64,000 nucleotides of DNA from NCBI GenBank assembly GCA_039881145.1, contig JAYKKI010000006.1, positions 8,254,501 through 8,318,500 of the forward strand, given 5' to 3'. This stretch comes from Druceiella hillmani (taxonomy: Eukaryota > Arthropoda > Insecta > Lepidoptera > Hepialidae). This document shows positions 1 to 14,545 of the stretch, in pieces (positions within the stretch are counted from its first letter, which is position 1; each line of letters begins with the position of its first letter). A program made the translations under genes and the position numbers. Under the pieces are notes generated by a model. That model did not search any database. It was not told where the DNA came from and worked only from the letters and a program-made list of their open reading frames with translations.

Positions 1-3000
1 GTTTTATTTCTTTTTTTTTAATTATTATTTATATCCTTATGTTTAATGTCAGTACTTGTATTTTAAGTATTTGCACATGTCCAGAACTTTCGGGTAATCT
101 GTAAGTTGGACATGGAGTTTGTATTATAAAAAAATAATAAATTCTAGATAAAATTAATAAAACGAACTCATTATCAATTTATGAATTAATGGGCACAAAT
201 GTTAATTTACTCCCACTAGGTACCATAATAAAAGAAAATTACCCTCGCTAGGTAATTTTTTCTTATATTTTTCATCATGTCTATGTAAGCGTAATAAATA
301 TATACATAACTATGCCAAATTTTAACTTTATATCACTAATAGTCAACGAGTAAAGCAGCTGTGATATACAGGTGGACAGACTGACTTGGCGAAATTATAA
401 GGGTTGCTAGTTTGGCAATAGAGCCCCAAAAAATTGAAGAGCACTATTTATTAATTCATCTTAGGAACCGGGTAAAAAGTAATTCTAAAAGGCAGTGCTC
501 TTATTTCGAAATGTATAGTTACGGGCGGTGGAAATCATGCCGCATTTTCCGAATACACGAATACACACTTCCTTTGCTTATATGGAAACGAATACGACAA
601 AAGCACCGCAATAAGATCTAATATAATCGCTATAATTTGTCTACTCTATTCGCGTATGCTCCCAAAAATTCAATTTTTTCATATTTTAGATTAAGGAGTT
701 TCAGGAATAAGACTTTTGACAAAATTTTCAATATAATTCTGAATTATTATTTTCGAGGTCCATATTATTAATCATTTTAAACGGCACGCTCTAATATACA
801 TGGAATTAAAAAAAATGTTTTAGTGTCTAATTTGAAAAAGGTATATGATAAAACAAAATAAACAAGCCACTTAAGGAGGTATAAAAAGGAAGATAACCAA
901 GGAAGCAATCATTTTGAACGGAGGAATACGAATATGTCGGGATTGAGGAATATAACAGTCAATAAAAGCTGCTTATATTGCTTAAGCAAAAAATGACGTG
1001 ACGACAATGAATAGATGGAAGGAAAATATAGGTTTCTAGATCCTATAATAATGAAAATACGCGACCTATATATAACTTTAGTATAATCAGAAGAAATATG
1101 GCATACTCATAAAATACATTTATAAGGATAAATTAAGAAGAAATGTGGTTTAGTAATCCTCTTAAGTATGTTACGTATACGGTAAATTATGTAGTAAACG
1201 ATAAGTAAGACTTGATAGAATAGACTAATTTGATTTAGATGGGCTTCAATTTGTTACAAATCTGAAAATTTCGATTTCGCATATCATATCCCATTTTCTA
1301 ATTGCCATTAAGTATACACAGATACTCAAAATCAGAAAGATAATCTTCAGAACATTCAACGTCGTTTTTTTATTTTTAGGTTAGCGAATAATAGAAATGA
1401 TATCGTTACTAGTTTTATGGTAGATTTCTGTAAAATTCTCTTGGCCAAAATACTATTTTAAATAACGATGACGCAATATAGCAATACTAGCAAAGAGATG
1501 ACCCGAAGGTTAGGTACACAACACCAAAATGGCATCATTCTTATACGAAATCAAACGACTTGTAATCACTTTTGTAAATGTAAAATAGTTGATCAAATTA
1601 GTATAAACCTTTACAACTGCTAACCATTCAATTAAATACTTCCACATTGGTATTTTGAGGCTCGCCCACAGCCCTGCAAGGTCTATTTAATTTGATATGC
1701 TAGTTATTCGGCCCTAATATTGAGATGCGGTTGTTAACCCAATTGTCGTAACGTATTTTTCTCTAGATAATATTTTATGTATGTTTTAGTAATAAGTTTG
1801 GCACAATTTTTCATAACATAATGGTAATAAATATGTAATAGATAACATTGCATTTGTAATGTGATAAATAAAAAAATAAATGTAACTTGCATACGTATGC
1901 GTGTGGAAATAGTCATCATTTATTGACATGTAAAAGAGTGAGCATAATATTAGCATTTGCAATTTTCAGTACATTAAGAATAGAACAGATTTAAAGAAAA
2001 AACTTAATAAAATTATAAGTAAAAATTTTATGTGTGACATAGTAATATAAAGAAATATTGGCTTACTTTAAGCGCTACCTTGGCTAAGGCATAAATTTGG
2101 CGTATTTTTAATGATATTTTTTTTTAGTACGTTTTGATTTTTTATGCTGATCTATTTATATCTTGAAAGCAGTAAGTAACTTTACAGCAATTCGTTTTTC
2201 CATAATTTAAACTTTGACCTTTTGTGAAATGGAGACTTGTTTCTCGTGAATATTTCCATTAATATTTATATTAATACATTTTGAAATATTTTTAACCAAA
2301 ACAAACTAAATCTTCCAACTAATATCCCGCATGATCGAAAATATTTTCTTATGACAAACTTGTACCCTTCAAAGTGTTTAAAAAAATATATTTCGTGTTT
2401 TCGCTTTAAAGGAATATGCGGATGCACGTGCTCCATTGCGATGTCAAATTTAAGTTTTCAACCTGAACAATTGAACAACCTGAATGTATCACAAACGGCC
2501 GTCATGAACGTGTCGATGAATGCGCGTGTGGTTTTTTGAAGACTATTATTTCTCTCTTTTTACCCATATAAAACTAAAAATTACTAAATATTAAATATAC
2601 CCTATTTTCTACGCGACTCTTGCCACACGCCTATTTCAATCTGACGAATTCATTCGCATCTTCCAATCCGTGATTTATAATTTTACGAAGGGCAGACGAT
2701 GTTAATAATTTCCCGGATGTTAATAATTTACTTATTCATTTAATTTGTTAAGTATCCAGTAGATGCCACATAATATTATAACGAAAGAGTGGGAAAGGGT
2801 GCTCGTGATTTAAAATTTACATAAACTTCTATGAAACCCATGTATTAACTATTTGTTACAAACAAATAGTTTTAGTCAGTTTTTTTCAATAGATTGAGGA
2901 TTGCAATAACGATTTAACTGAATTTTTAAGTAGCCTTTAGGTTTGAATCTAATTTAACGTACAAATCAATCGCTGGTCACACGCGGGCGAAGTCACGGCA

Positions 3001-5347
3001 AGTTAATTACATGGAAAATAATTGGTCCTACGGAACTAGTTTCATGTTTATGTTTATTTCCATTGGTACTCACGTAATAGTGGTAATTATATTTCTAATT
3101 CAACTAAAATGTTTATAGCCACGCCACCAGTGAAATGGTCGTCAATAAGGACCCCTGGCACTTAAAGAGAGTCTATTTATTCACCCCCGTCCTTGATTAC
3201 CTGATATATTTTTTATTTACACGTGTTTCACTCGTAGATGTACTCATAATTTATTAGAATTTGATGGAGTGCCTAATCGATAAATCGAGTTCCGGTCATT
3301 CATAAGATTACCTTGCCATTTAATCCGTAAAATAATTGCTTCAATTTCAGTCACTATTAATTTAACTATAATTGACAAGTCGTAGAAATTTTAACATGTC
3401 CCCATTTTAATTATATTTATTATTTTAAATCGAAAATTTAATTTCCATCATTCGTTGCAAAGCGAAAATATGTTTACATGTATGATGAGCTATATGTATG
3501 ATGAACTATTACATATTTCATTTCACAATACATAAAATGAATAACGAGCTATTAGTAATAAATCAAATCAACACTATCCCTTAGATGTCCTATCCGATTA
3601 GTTGTATTCGGATCAGATGCAATTTTATCAAGTAGATATTAAAAATAGAATAAATTTTAAACTATTTTGCATAAAAGTAAATATAATAATTCAGTGTTAT
3701 ATTATATATTTAAATATCAAATATTTACAACATACAAAAAATAAATAATTAAAATCTGGCCACCTCACTCTGGAGAAAAATATCAGGATATTGTCATTTG
3801 CCTAACTATTCTAGCAACTTTCCATAATTTTTCTAAGTCTGAAAAGTTTTCAGGAATAAAGTTAGATGTAAATAAATAACTTTACAAGAACATTAGTTCA
3901 ACTCGAAAAAAGAATTAAAATTTTTGTGTTATTCTATTTAGCAGCCTGTAGAGACAAATCATCGTTTTTATTAAAATTATGTAAGGAGATGAAGCACTAA
4001 TGGAAAACATATTTAAAAAGTAAGTCGATACTCTATTTCTATTAGATATGTATATATTTTAAAATACTGTTACTACGTTATTCGGCTATCTGGTTACGTT
4101 GTAACTTTCGAAAGTAAATATCAATATTTTACTAAATTTTAGTACGTAACTAGGATAAATATGTACATAGAGACAAAGATGAAATGACTGATCATCTTTG
4201 CAAAATATATAGCATCCGATTGGAATAACACATCATATAGGTCCACGTGTAAATCATCACACAGCATTCCTTCAGATGACTACGTCTTCTGAGGAAACGT
4301 TCTTAATCTTTCGCTTGAATATCAAAACATGTCACTTGAAGACCGTCTTAGATATAGTTTATTAAAGTGCATTAGATACCCTCTACAGAGCTCGTTGAAT
4401 AGACGTGTAACATAGCTATTACGCAAATAATTATGAATTTATTAAAATTGTGAAATATTCATTACCGGTTAAGATTATTGATTAATTAGGAATTGTTAAG
4501 CAGAGATCAAAAGATATTACTTAAAAACTTAAACTGAATAAATACTGACTTTATTTATTTAATAATTCCTATAATTAAATGAATAAATTAGTGAAGTGTT
4601 TAATGAGAATATCTCAATTCTATTCAATTCTGGAAAATTCAGTGTTAATGCTTCATCTTGTCCAGAGTATGGCTGAAACGTATTATTTGAGAACTGGCTA
4701 TGCCCGTGAGTTTGTTTGCCTGTGGACTTTTACTTTTGTTGTTTGTAATACATCGATACCGATAAAATATTTGTCTCAACAGAATCCACAAACATCAAGT
4801 ATAAACGTATATTTAACAAAAATGAGAAAAGTGATAAATATTAAAACTTCTACAATTATTATCAATTTTATGAACAATATTAATTCATTTAATTAAATTC
4901 ATTCTCTACTCAATTAATTAAAGAAAGTCAATCGATACTAAATGTTATCTTGATAAATTTAGGAGATATAAAATAAAATTGCTAAATTAAATTAATTTAG
5001 TATCAAATTACGAATGAGAGAAAAAGTTTAACTTTGTAAAAAATTCGAAACATTTCTTTGTACTGTGAACAAACATTTCGAATTATACAGAGTTGTAAAA
5101 GATAATAATTTATAATAAAGTGACTCTCGAATGTTGACGTACATCTCCTAATTTATGTGTATTTCCCAATATACACATTTAAGCTGTAGTGAAGATGTAT
5201 CTACCTTCAATGTGTAAGTACAAATTGAAATATAGATTGACACGAAACTGGTTACTGGCACAAATTATTTAATATAAAATTGAATTGTCCTTGGCTTCAC
5301 CCACATATATAATCCTTTAATATCCTTCATAATCCTTTTCAAAACTG

Positions 5348-5405
<58 letters not shown>

Positions 5406-6569
5406 GTATACAAGAGTATATATAAATAGGATTTTGTACCACAAAAGCAACAAATGGAACCAATTTAAAAACATTAATGTGCGTATGTACCTCTCTGGCT
5501 GTTTTTTTAATCGAATTAAGGAAGAAAATTATGAATTGGCACAGAAATGGAGCATACTGACCGGTCCATTTTACTACAATAAGTGCCGAAAAAATATTAA
5601 ACTGAAAATTTAGAGAGGGAAAGTTTGACGTAAAAAATGCTTTAAGTCTTGAAGGATATCAACAGAAATGGATAAGTTATGGAAAATACAAAACGAATTG
5701 TTTTTCAGACTTTCATGTAATGAATTCTACACTTATTTTTTCAAACATCCACCAAAATATGTTCCTATCTCCTAAGCTGCTAAGATTAAAATTATGAGAA
5801 AAACAGGGTAAACGGAAGTTTATCTTAAATTTGCCCAAAAATTGTGGATATAATTTAAACCTAATTTTTGAGAAATTCAGTTCACATTTTTAATCTCGTG
5901 AGGATGTACTATTATACCTTGGTGGTTTAAAAATCTATTTATACGGTGTAAAATAATGTAAATATGTATAAATTGTTTAACCATAATAGTATGTACTGTT
6001 ACATGTATAAACTTTTATATTTGTCTAAGTAGGCATGGAACCGCCGTAACAAGAGCATTAAATCACGCGCATTTAACGAGTATATTTTTTAAATTCCGTA
6101 TTAATTTTTTTTGTATCGTAATAAACACTTACTTAATTTACTTTAAATTAATATGGAATATATTTTTTAAAGAAAGTATATTTGAAGAAATTTTACAATG
6201 TTTGGACATTTATTCGTTTTCACATTTATTTATTATCTTTTTAATTTAGCCTGAGACGTCTCAGTCGTTTCAGTAATTTTCTAATTTGGTTAATACAGAA
6301 AGACGGATTAAATATCTCGTCACAACATTCTCGTTTTTGAAGGAAACAGAGACCACGGTGCAATTTCTAACACAGAACTTTGACCCTTCCCTAGTACACA
6401 TAAAACTTGCATCAGTTGTGATTTTGCATAATGAAGTGCTTTCTACCACATTCCTATTTACCATTATGTCACCAGTTTTAGGAGATAAAATAATTAGTTG
6501 AATATTTATTTATTTACATACATTTATAAATACGAAGCTAAATACCACTGAACAGTTAGGAGATAAATG
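1..6569. other. Intergenic, no gene recognised
   Basis: AT-rich DNA with only short open frames. The longest, 4,579-4,896 plus (105 codons), has no recognised domain, no upstream context and reads like chance. I see no transposon protein, RNA gene or clear promoter here. Confidence 0.6.
5349..5410. repeat. (TA)n microsatellite
   Basis: Almost pure TA dinucleotides. The minus-strand frame rich in Ile-Tyr across it is an artefact. Confidence 0.95.
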
Positions 6570-7604
6570 ACTGTGACGTACAAACAGACACAGACTAGAG
6601 GAGAATAGTGAACTTAGAAGGTTTCTCAGTTTGGCGGCGGAACATTAAATATACTCTATAAATTCAATCTGATGTTGACGCTTTGAATCAATTTAGAGAA
6701 ACCAATCAATAGTTATGAGAAACCAAATCAAGAGATCTAAGAAATTAAATTAATGAAAAAGATAAATGTGATGGATTAAATCAGTTTTATTTTAAATATT
6801 ACCATCGTACAATTTGTATGAAACTGTATGACACAAACACGAATTACAAATATATATTTTATGTGTTTAGACTACGAGTCTATAAAACTATTAGAAATCA
6901 GATAACTGTTTCTGGAATTTTGATAATGCGCAAAGACCGATACCAAATTAAGTCAGAGATAATTTCTATCTTTATAAAATTTTTTTGTTGTATGATTTTC
7001 TTTTCATTTTTTTTTATATTTGTACATACTACCTACAAGTAAATAACCTTTTTGCCCCTGGCTTTAAAATGTTTCATAATATTTAGATTAAATATTTAAG
7101 TTTAAGTTAAAAATAAGTGTGTTTTAATTAAAATGATTTTGTTTTAATACTTATAATCAAGTGATATACCCCTTAATAATTTATTGTTAAGAGTAAATTT
7201 TTCAATACTAAGTAAAGGCGATATTTTAATTTATATTGTAATCAGAATTTCTTTTAATTAATTTTGAAAATTATTGTCTTAACCCACAAAGTACATAAGG
7301 AACAAAGAGTAAATTACATGAAAGATATTGAAAATTTTACCTTTAATAAATCGTTGAAACGAATTATATTCTTGTTTTTTTTTAAACTAAAATCCATTGA
7401 AATTGTTTCTGAACTCGGTGTGCCATTTTTAAACAACTTTTAATATTTTATCCAGAATTACATTTTCTATTATGCTTTAAATTTTGTTTAGCATTTATCC
7501 ACATTCATTTCATAAATGTTCGATAAGCTGTTGAGAGTAGTTTTAATGCATCTCTTTAAGTGCCATTGTGTAGATGTGATTTATGATATTTTTTTATGAT
7601 CAAT

Positions 7605-7947
7605 TTAATTCAGTGTAAAGTTATAAAATTGAGCGAGTACTATTATGTATGTAGCAACAAAAGCGATATTACTAAAAATGAATTTGAAGTCCAGAACGAA
7701 AGCGCCGCAAACTGTAAACTTCACCGGAGTTTGCAAGAGTCGGTTTATTTTATTCAATAGCATTCTGTCTTGCTTATCTGAAAGAAATAAAAAATTACTC
7801 TGATCATTAATGTTGACAAAAAACGAACAGAAAGAAATAAAAGATAGGTCAGAAACGAGTTGGCGTATTTTCTTGTTACCTCGTACGTAAAATGCAGACC
7901 TATGTTTGTATATATATATATATAATTATATATATATATACATATAC

Positions 7948-8040
<93 letters not shown>

Positions 8041-11000
8041 TATACTCTGATCATTAATATTTTATCATTAATTAATTAAATTTATCAATAATTTATCATT
8101 AGGAATGAGGCGATATTAAAAACCTGTCAAGACGAGTGATATACTAGGTGTGTTCCGTCCAATTTAGGCGTTTATAAACAGTTAGTGGTATATAATATTC
8201 TTATTAAATCATTTACATTTTAATTTGCTGAACGAAAGTATTTTGCTAACTGTATCTTTCACAAAGGCATATTTCACAAAAAAAGCAATATTTTTTTGGG
8301 ACTTAACTTTATTTGTAATAAACGATTTTTGTATTGTTTTTTTTACTTTTTAATATGTAATCTTGCTTCTTGCCAATATCATGATTTGCCTTATCATGAT
8401 TCTAGGTCAACGGAATGTACCATATAGGTTTTGAATTATTAGCGAGTGACATAATATGCGGTATAAATGGCCGTATTTTTAGGGCTTTTCCTGATTGCGT
8501 TAAATTGAAAGCTTGATTTTGAATAGTTTCGATGTACTAAAGACCAAATATTTGATTTTAATTTAAACTTGATACGTCCAAAAAATTATTTTTTTTTCCG
8601 ATATTTCTTTCCGATATTAAATTACTTAATTTTATTACTGATATTGAAATACCGTAAGTGTAAACATAACGATAGTATTTTTAACGTCACTCAGCTGTAA
8701 TCTAATTTGAAAACTGTCAAAAAAAGCAAAAGCACTACATAAAATAAATATGTAATTTAAAAAGTGTGTTTCGGTCCCATTTCTCGTGAATGCAACGTTG
8801 ATATTTCATGGACTTTTATTTATAGTGAAAGCTTGGATTTCAGAGCAGGATATCGTGTAATATAACAATGCGTAAATTGATTAAACAAACAAAAATTGAA
8901 TGTAGGTATATCATTCTTGGCCCTTAATATGATTTTTGTTTCACAATCTTTTTCCTTATCTTCATATACTTACTCGAGTGATATCGCTAAAGAAATTAAC
9001 TGACCTAAATTCTGCAACAATACCAATATATGAGTCATATATTTTTGAGACCACAGTCGTCACCAGTTGTGTCAATAATTATGGAGCATTTTTTAAAGTT
9101 CTAAGAGATATTAGAGTTATGCTGAAGAATATTAATATTAGTTTGTACAAGCCTTGATAGTACTGAAATTAGCAGTGAATATTTCGACGGAGGATTGTCA
9201 AAATATAGTTAATTTAACGTTGTTGTGAATATTGTGTTTGAAATATTTACTACAGCATACTACAGCAATTATTTCATCATATTAGTTTACATAAAAACTA
9301 GTGCGCCGTATTGAATAAGGGAGAGCGTGAGGTTTCATGAATTTTTTTATTAAAACGCATTGTCTTAGGACAGGGGAGGATAGTGATGTACAGGTGCTAT
9401 TTTACATTGTACTGATTGCTTGATAGCATAAAAACCCGAAATATACGGCTGGTGATAATATTATACGTATTGCCATGAATAAGATTAAAAAATTTGCAAG
9501 AAATGAAATAAACGCACATAAAACTTACGTCAGAAAATACTTACTGAAATGACATGTCGCTGAAAGTTTGTTTGTGATCTTCATGACTGTAATTCTTTTA
9601 TTTTGAATACTTCCAGTGGTGAAACATAGGACACCGAGGATCGTTATAATGATACACCATGATAAAACAAAATGTATATGTGTGAGATTCACTACATCCT
9701 GTAAAAAGAAATGCAACTGTCATATTTTTCCTTAATAATCTAAATAAATTTTCATTGCACATCTTGATTGGTTAGACATAAGAAATTCGAAGTTTTCATG
9801 ACAAACTAATTGACCTGTATTTGGTTATATATCTGAGAACATTTCTTTGACACATGATAATATTAAATGTTATATATTTTCACATGATATTGTTTTCTTT
9901 TAATTTGAAATATGTTTCTGTTTTATTAAATTATTTTAAATACATTTTTAAAAGGCTTTTCAATGATATCTCAGAAAGTCAGATTTTGAAAGCGATTAAA
10001 AGTTTGCTTTTTACCATGCCACCACCTTTTTGGAAATTATTTGCATTTTTGGAACTGTTGAGATGTGCGAATGGCCGTGAGCTAGTGTCAACACATGCAT
10101 TATTTAAAAAGAAAAAAAAGTTAGTAGTTAGCTATGACCGATGTCGCTAGTCGCAAACCAATTGTAAATCTATATTTAAGTAATAAACGAGAAAATAAGT
10201 TATTAATACACGTGTCTTTGCTTATGCTCTGATAGAAACAATAATTTTCGTGGTAAATATACTAATGTGTCAAATATATGGTAAATATATTACTTTATTG
10301 AGTTTAGTATATAGATATAGTATATTTATGCTAAACACACACACTCACACATGCACACACACACACACATAAACATATATCTAAATTAAGGAGAAAGATA
10401 AGATCTTAAAATAAGTGAATATTGTAGTATGGGTAAACTGAAAAGAATTTTTTAAATTACGCAGAAAATGAGATAAATTAAATCACAGGAATTTGAATAG
10501 GGAAGCCAAATATAAAATTTTTACGATAAGCTATAAGAAGACAATTATTAGGCGTCATAACATTACTAAACATATAACAACCGTAAAATATGCAAACTTT
10601 TAATAAACTGCTAACGCAGAATAAACACGATAAAAACAGATAGATTAAATACTATCAAAATTCATTATCACGGAATATTATACACGCAGACAATTTTGTA
10701 TTGATCTACAACAATATAACTAGCCAACAAAACTTCGAGCCCTGGATACAAGCAATTGAAAAGTTGTCTAAGAATTGGCAAAAGAAAGAGGAAACATATG
10801 TCTGACATTTTCGGAGACACCACAAGTTCAAATAATCTATAGATCTCAATAGGAATTGCTCAAATATCATCAGTGTGTCGATTGAAATATCTGGGCTCCA
10901 TTTTTAGTAATAATGGTAAAATTTATTGTAGATATAGTTTATCTAAATAAAACAACAATTAAATGTAAACAACAAACAGGCGTCATATGGATAAAAAAAC

Positions 11001-14000
11001 CCTTAAACCAATGGAGTTTATATGGTTTGAAAGATGGTGAGAACAACGGCCATGCCTAAACACATTGCACATAAAAGAAATAGTGATCAGTGGGCATCAA
11101 TTCTCTTGATATAATTAGAAACCAATACATAAAAGGGATTTTTAAAATTACTTCGACAAGAGATCAAGTAAAAGAAAAACGCAACCAATTGTATGGATAT
11201 ACCCAGAAACGTCCGGACCATCACGTGGTGTAGCTTGCCTTAATTTCAAAAATATTTTATAATCAAACTGTTACACAGAAATCACAACTTTAATTCCAAG
11301 AATTTTAAATGGTCTTTTGGAAAGTCATTTACACAGCCGAAATATTTGTTATATAAAACCATTATTAATAACAATATACAAAAAACTAGAAAAAAATCCT
11401 TTCTAATTTTTGATGAGTATATTTAAGGGTGTGTGGACAATGTGTTCAGATAGAAAAATGTCGGTACCGCTGTTTACGAGTTCGTTCGCTATTCGATCGA
11501 CTTGCTGATTGATAATTACGGTAGAAGCAATTACTAATTAACGTACTTCATATTACACTGACAACTTAGCTTTACCTTTCCGCCATTATATTCAGGTTTC
11601 GGTATTTGGATGTGTGACCCCACAGTCACCCAGTTTTCAATACTATTTTATAATAACCATAACTTATAGCCAATATTAAGTCAAAAATAATTATTATCGA
11701 TTGTAATTTACGTATATTTGAAGTAATTCACTAGTAAACTAGGCGCTAAATGCGATTAATTAAATACATTTCGGACTATTTCTAGATTACATTTATTATT
11801 TTCTAATTTTAGAGAATTTCTGAGATACCGTGAAAAAAAATTAAAATAAGCACTATCCTCGCTCATGGTAACATTACAATGATGAAATTTTACCCACAAC
11901 AGCTAGTGTATTGAAATATTGATTTTATCAAGAGATGCCGCCATAATATGTCACTTTGAGTTCAAAAATCTGAACTGTTCAGGTTTTTCAATACTCTAAA
12001 TGAAAAATGAATTACAAAATTATATAATAACTTATGTTTAGAAAACCAATTAAGATATCGACTTTATCCCGTTTCGATTAATTGTAACTGATGAAGGTTT
12101 GCTAGAGAAGTGAAAATTTGTAAAAAAAAACCTATGAATTTTGCTAGGTAGAAGGTTTGCTAGGGTAGAGGAAATTAAAAAAAAAAAGTAATTGCCACCG
12201 AATGTCAACCAATTAAAAAGAAGCTTGACAAAATTTAATAGATTAGAGTGTAAATTTAGAGGATTGCGATATCTAAAAAATTTAATAATTCGCACGAAAA
12301 AGCTTATCGTAAGATTCAAAGGAAAGAACAGATAATTATAAATTAAATAATGTTTAAGAAAGCTAATTCGACTAATTATATGGTAGTAGTAAGAGCAATC
12401 CTAACAAAATGTAAACCGTTGTGTGGTATGCTCTCCCGAATCGGAACTGTGCTGGTAGTGACGGAAAGAAAAAGTAGTATAAATCTCTTATTTAATAATA
12501 CGATCGGTTACTTAGTACTGCAAGGAATAGAGTAATATTTTAAAAATATTTTTTGTCAAAAGCAAAATTACAAAAGTATCTATCATAATTGGTTCCACGG
12601 AGAATCAGGACCTGAACAGGGCCAAATCATAAATGATATTATTGAATTTCAACCGGATGACCGCAAAATGTCTAATGTCGTTATATATTTAACTATTACC
12701 GCAATGAAAAACCTTATGGAGAAAGATAAGTCATGGGTTATATTTAAAATATTTTTAATTCAAATATATATTTTATTACCAATTACAAGTGCAATTTTTA
12801 CTATATTTTGCAAAACTAAGTTACTTTTTCTATCAATGTGACGATCGTTTACATAACAGTGATTTTACCAACTCATAATTTCAATATGTGTTAAATGTTA
12901 ATATTACTTATTAAATAAAAAAATTATTTGCTCTGGGGGTATGGTTGCATCTTGTAATAAATGTTTTTCACCTACAAATGGAGCTCTTTATATTGTCATT
13001 TGAATGTTCATAAATTTATAAATGAATTAATTATTAGTCCGTGCCAACTCACGATCTACGCTAATTATACATATATTACGTATATGTGGGTTGTGTGTAT
13101 GTGCACATATGATTGCTATATATTCCATACATAAAAATTATGCCAAAATGCAAAGAAGGTTGAGAATGAGTTGATGATTAACATTTTTATTGAAATAATT
13201 ATAACAATACCAAATTCCATGAAAATCCAAGAAAATGATTGACTGCTGTTAAGGCGCTCACTAATGTTGTGGCTACGAAGAAAAACAGCTGAAAAATATT
13301 AAGAAATTAAACAAGATTTTACTTCTAAGTTAAATTAGTCAAGAAAAGAATAGCTTTTGACAAGAACGGAAGAAGGATAAAGGTTTAGACATAATATTTT
13401 TATTTGCTTCAAAGAATTTTTATGACAATTTAGACTCTAATTATATAATTTTTTTAAAATGGCGATACCCTTTGGATCATATTTTGAAAAAAATTAAATT
13501 TTTAACAAATTACCTGGATATTAAATGCCGCACTTAACATATCACACACGTCCAACAACTTGTAGAAAGTTTTATACACGTCCAAAATTCTTATATTATC
13601 TTCCAAAATGTCATCATTCATATTAAGTATGACATTGTTCACCATATTAATACAAATGAAATTATCTCGGTTTGCGCAATTATTCCTCTGCAGTCGTTTC
13701 AATTCATGAATTAAAATAGAAAACCGAATTTTTGCTGCTCTGACCAACTGTATGAAGTTACACATTTCAGTGGAAAATGCAACGAAAGTGTGCATAATAC
13801 TTATTTTGTCGATGATGTTGATTCTTAGAGGTAAATAAATGTCGTCAATAATTTGCACGAGGATGTAAAATGTAAAGATTGCTATCACCATTGCGTAACT
13901 AATTCTTTTCATATTTCTGTAAACTCCAAGTTTATCGATGAGTTTGAGCTTCACGTCAATTTCATTCATTCTTCTGAATATTTTTGTGAACAAATTTTGA

Positions 14001-14278
14001 GATAAAAAATTCGTCCAAATTATAATAATGAGTAAAATAAATAATGTCATTGAATCTATTACTACAAATAAAACATCCAAGGAACCACCGTGAAAATAAA
14101 TATAATACATTCGTGCGATTATACAAAACAGAATATATAGAACAACGCAAGTCTTATAGTGGCGTTCATACTTATTCAATTGTAGGAGACAATCTCGTTT
14201 TATAAAGGAAAATAATTGGCAAATCGTGAAGGGCTTAAGACTACTTTTTATAGAATTGTATGTCTCAATATTCGCCAT
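7605..14278 (-). CDS. Gustatory receptor gene 1, four exons, 389 aa, intact
   Basis: Predicted seven-transmembrane insect chemoreceptor (7tm_7 family), a ligand-gated channel subunit of taste neurons with intracellular N-terminus. Exons read on the minus strand: 14278-13514 (residues 1-255), 13288-13211 (256-281), 9698-9545 (282-332) and 7777-7605 (split codon 333, then 334-389 and TAA). All introns are GT-AG: CAG|gtaatt, TTG|gtattg and A|gtaagt donors, each acceptor ending in cag; phases 0, 0, 1. Hydrophobic segments lie near residues 44-65, 75-95, 126-148, in exon 2 ([13 protein letters not shown]), in exon 3 ([12 protein letters not shown]) and in exon 4. The family signature TYIIVLAQF is at about 375-383. 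Length is normal for a GR. The start is the first ATG (MANIE), conserved in the paralogue. Intron 2 (3.5 kb) holds a LINE relic and other insertions; intron 3 holds a (TA)n tract. The ligand cannot be told from sequence. Family assignment is firm; expression is unknown. Confidence 0.9.
7909..8044. repeat. (TA)n microsatellite in intron 3 of GR gene 1
   Basis: TA repeats broken by a few TATACA units. It lies about 130 bp upstream of exon 4, at the position matching the tract at 37,558-37,648 in the paralogue, so a TA tract probably existed before the duplication. Confidence 0.95.
10334..10370. repeat. (CA)n microsatellite in intron 2 of GR gene 1
   Basis: Imperfect CA repeats with ctcaca and atgca interruptions. 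The matching site in the paralogue carries a (TA)n tract (42,437). Confidence 0.9.
10690..11230 (+). pseudogene. LINE reverse transcriptase C-terminal relic in intron 2 of GR gene 1
   Basis: Plus-strand piece [18 protein letters not shown] (10,875-10,930) matches the VxxFKYLGSxxxxDG motif that follows the RT domain in many insect LINEs; a later piece [19 protein letters not shown] (11,150-11,205) fits the I.....ERRLRWFGH region. The stretch between is degraded. It is missing from the matching intron of GR gene 2. Confidence 0.45.
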
Positions 14279-14279
14279 T

Positions 14280-14545
14280 TTTGCTGTGTTAAGTACTGAC
14301 TATGCCCTACCGAAGAAACGAAGGGATAACGACAATTATGGTCCTTAAAAATAGAAACATACTTATCAGCAATATTTTAATGTATTTTAACCCTGTATTA
14401 TCTTTCAAATTTTGTATCTACCATTACTGTTTATCATCCTGTTTTCCACGTTAATCCAAGGGTTAAACGACTCGCAGTGTTCACAATGCAGCATCATCAA
14501 ACAACTTTGTTCGGTTTTGAAAAGTGTACTTAGTATTACTTTGGG
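14280..14545 (-). promoter_or_regulatory. Conserved 5' flank of gustatory receptor gene 1
   Basis: Non-coding sequence directly upstream of the start codon that stays similar to the flank of the paralogue. The near part (14,300-14,430) shares the segment around tcagcaatattttaatgt. The far part (14,450-14,535) shares aaacgactcgcagtg-like and ttcggttttgaa-like cores. No open frame is shared in it, so a promoter or 5' UTR role is inferred from position and retention. I do not see a clear TATA box or initiator that I would defend. Confidence 0.4.

Noticed and set aside
4579..4896. 105-codon plus-strand frame
   Set aside because: No domain, no splice or promoter context, composition like random AT-rich DNA. 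A real small gene cannot be excluded.
7909..8044. CRISPR-like array of regular repeats
   Set aside because: Simple TA repeats with no spacers; eukaryotic context.
9854..10150. 98-codon plus-strand frame in intron 2 of GR gene 1
   Set aside because: Lies in sequence private to unit 1, shows no domain and ends in a lysine-rich A-tract; chance or transposon debris.
13962..14150. 62-codon minus-strand frame inside GR exon 1
   Set aside because: Shadow frame of the receptor.
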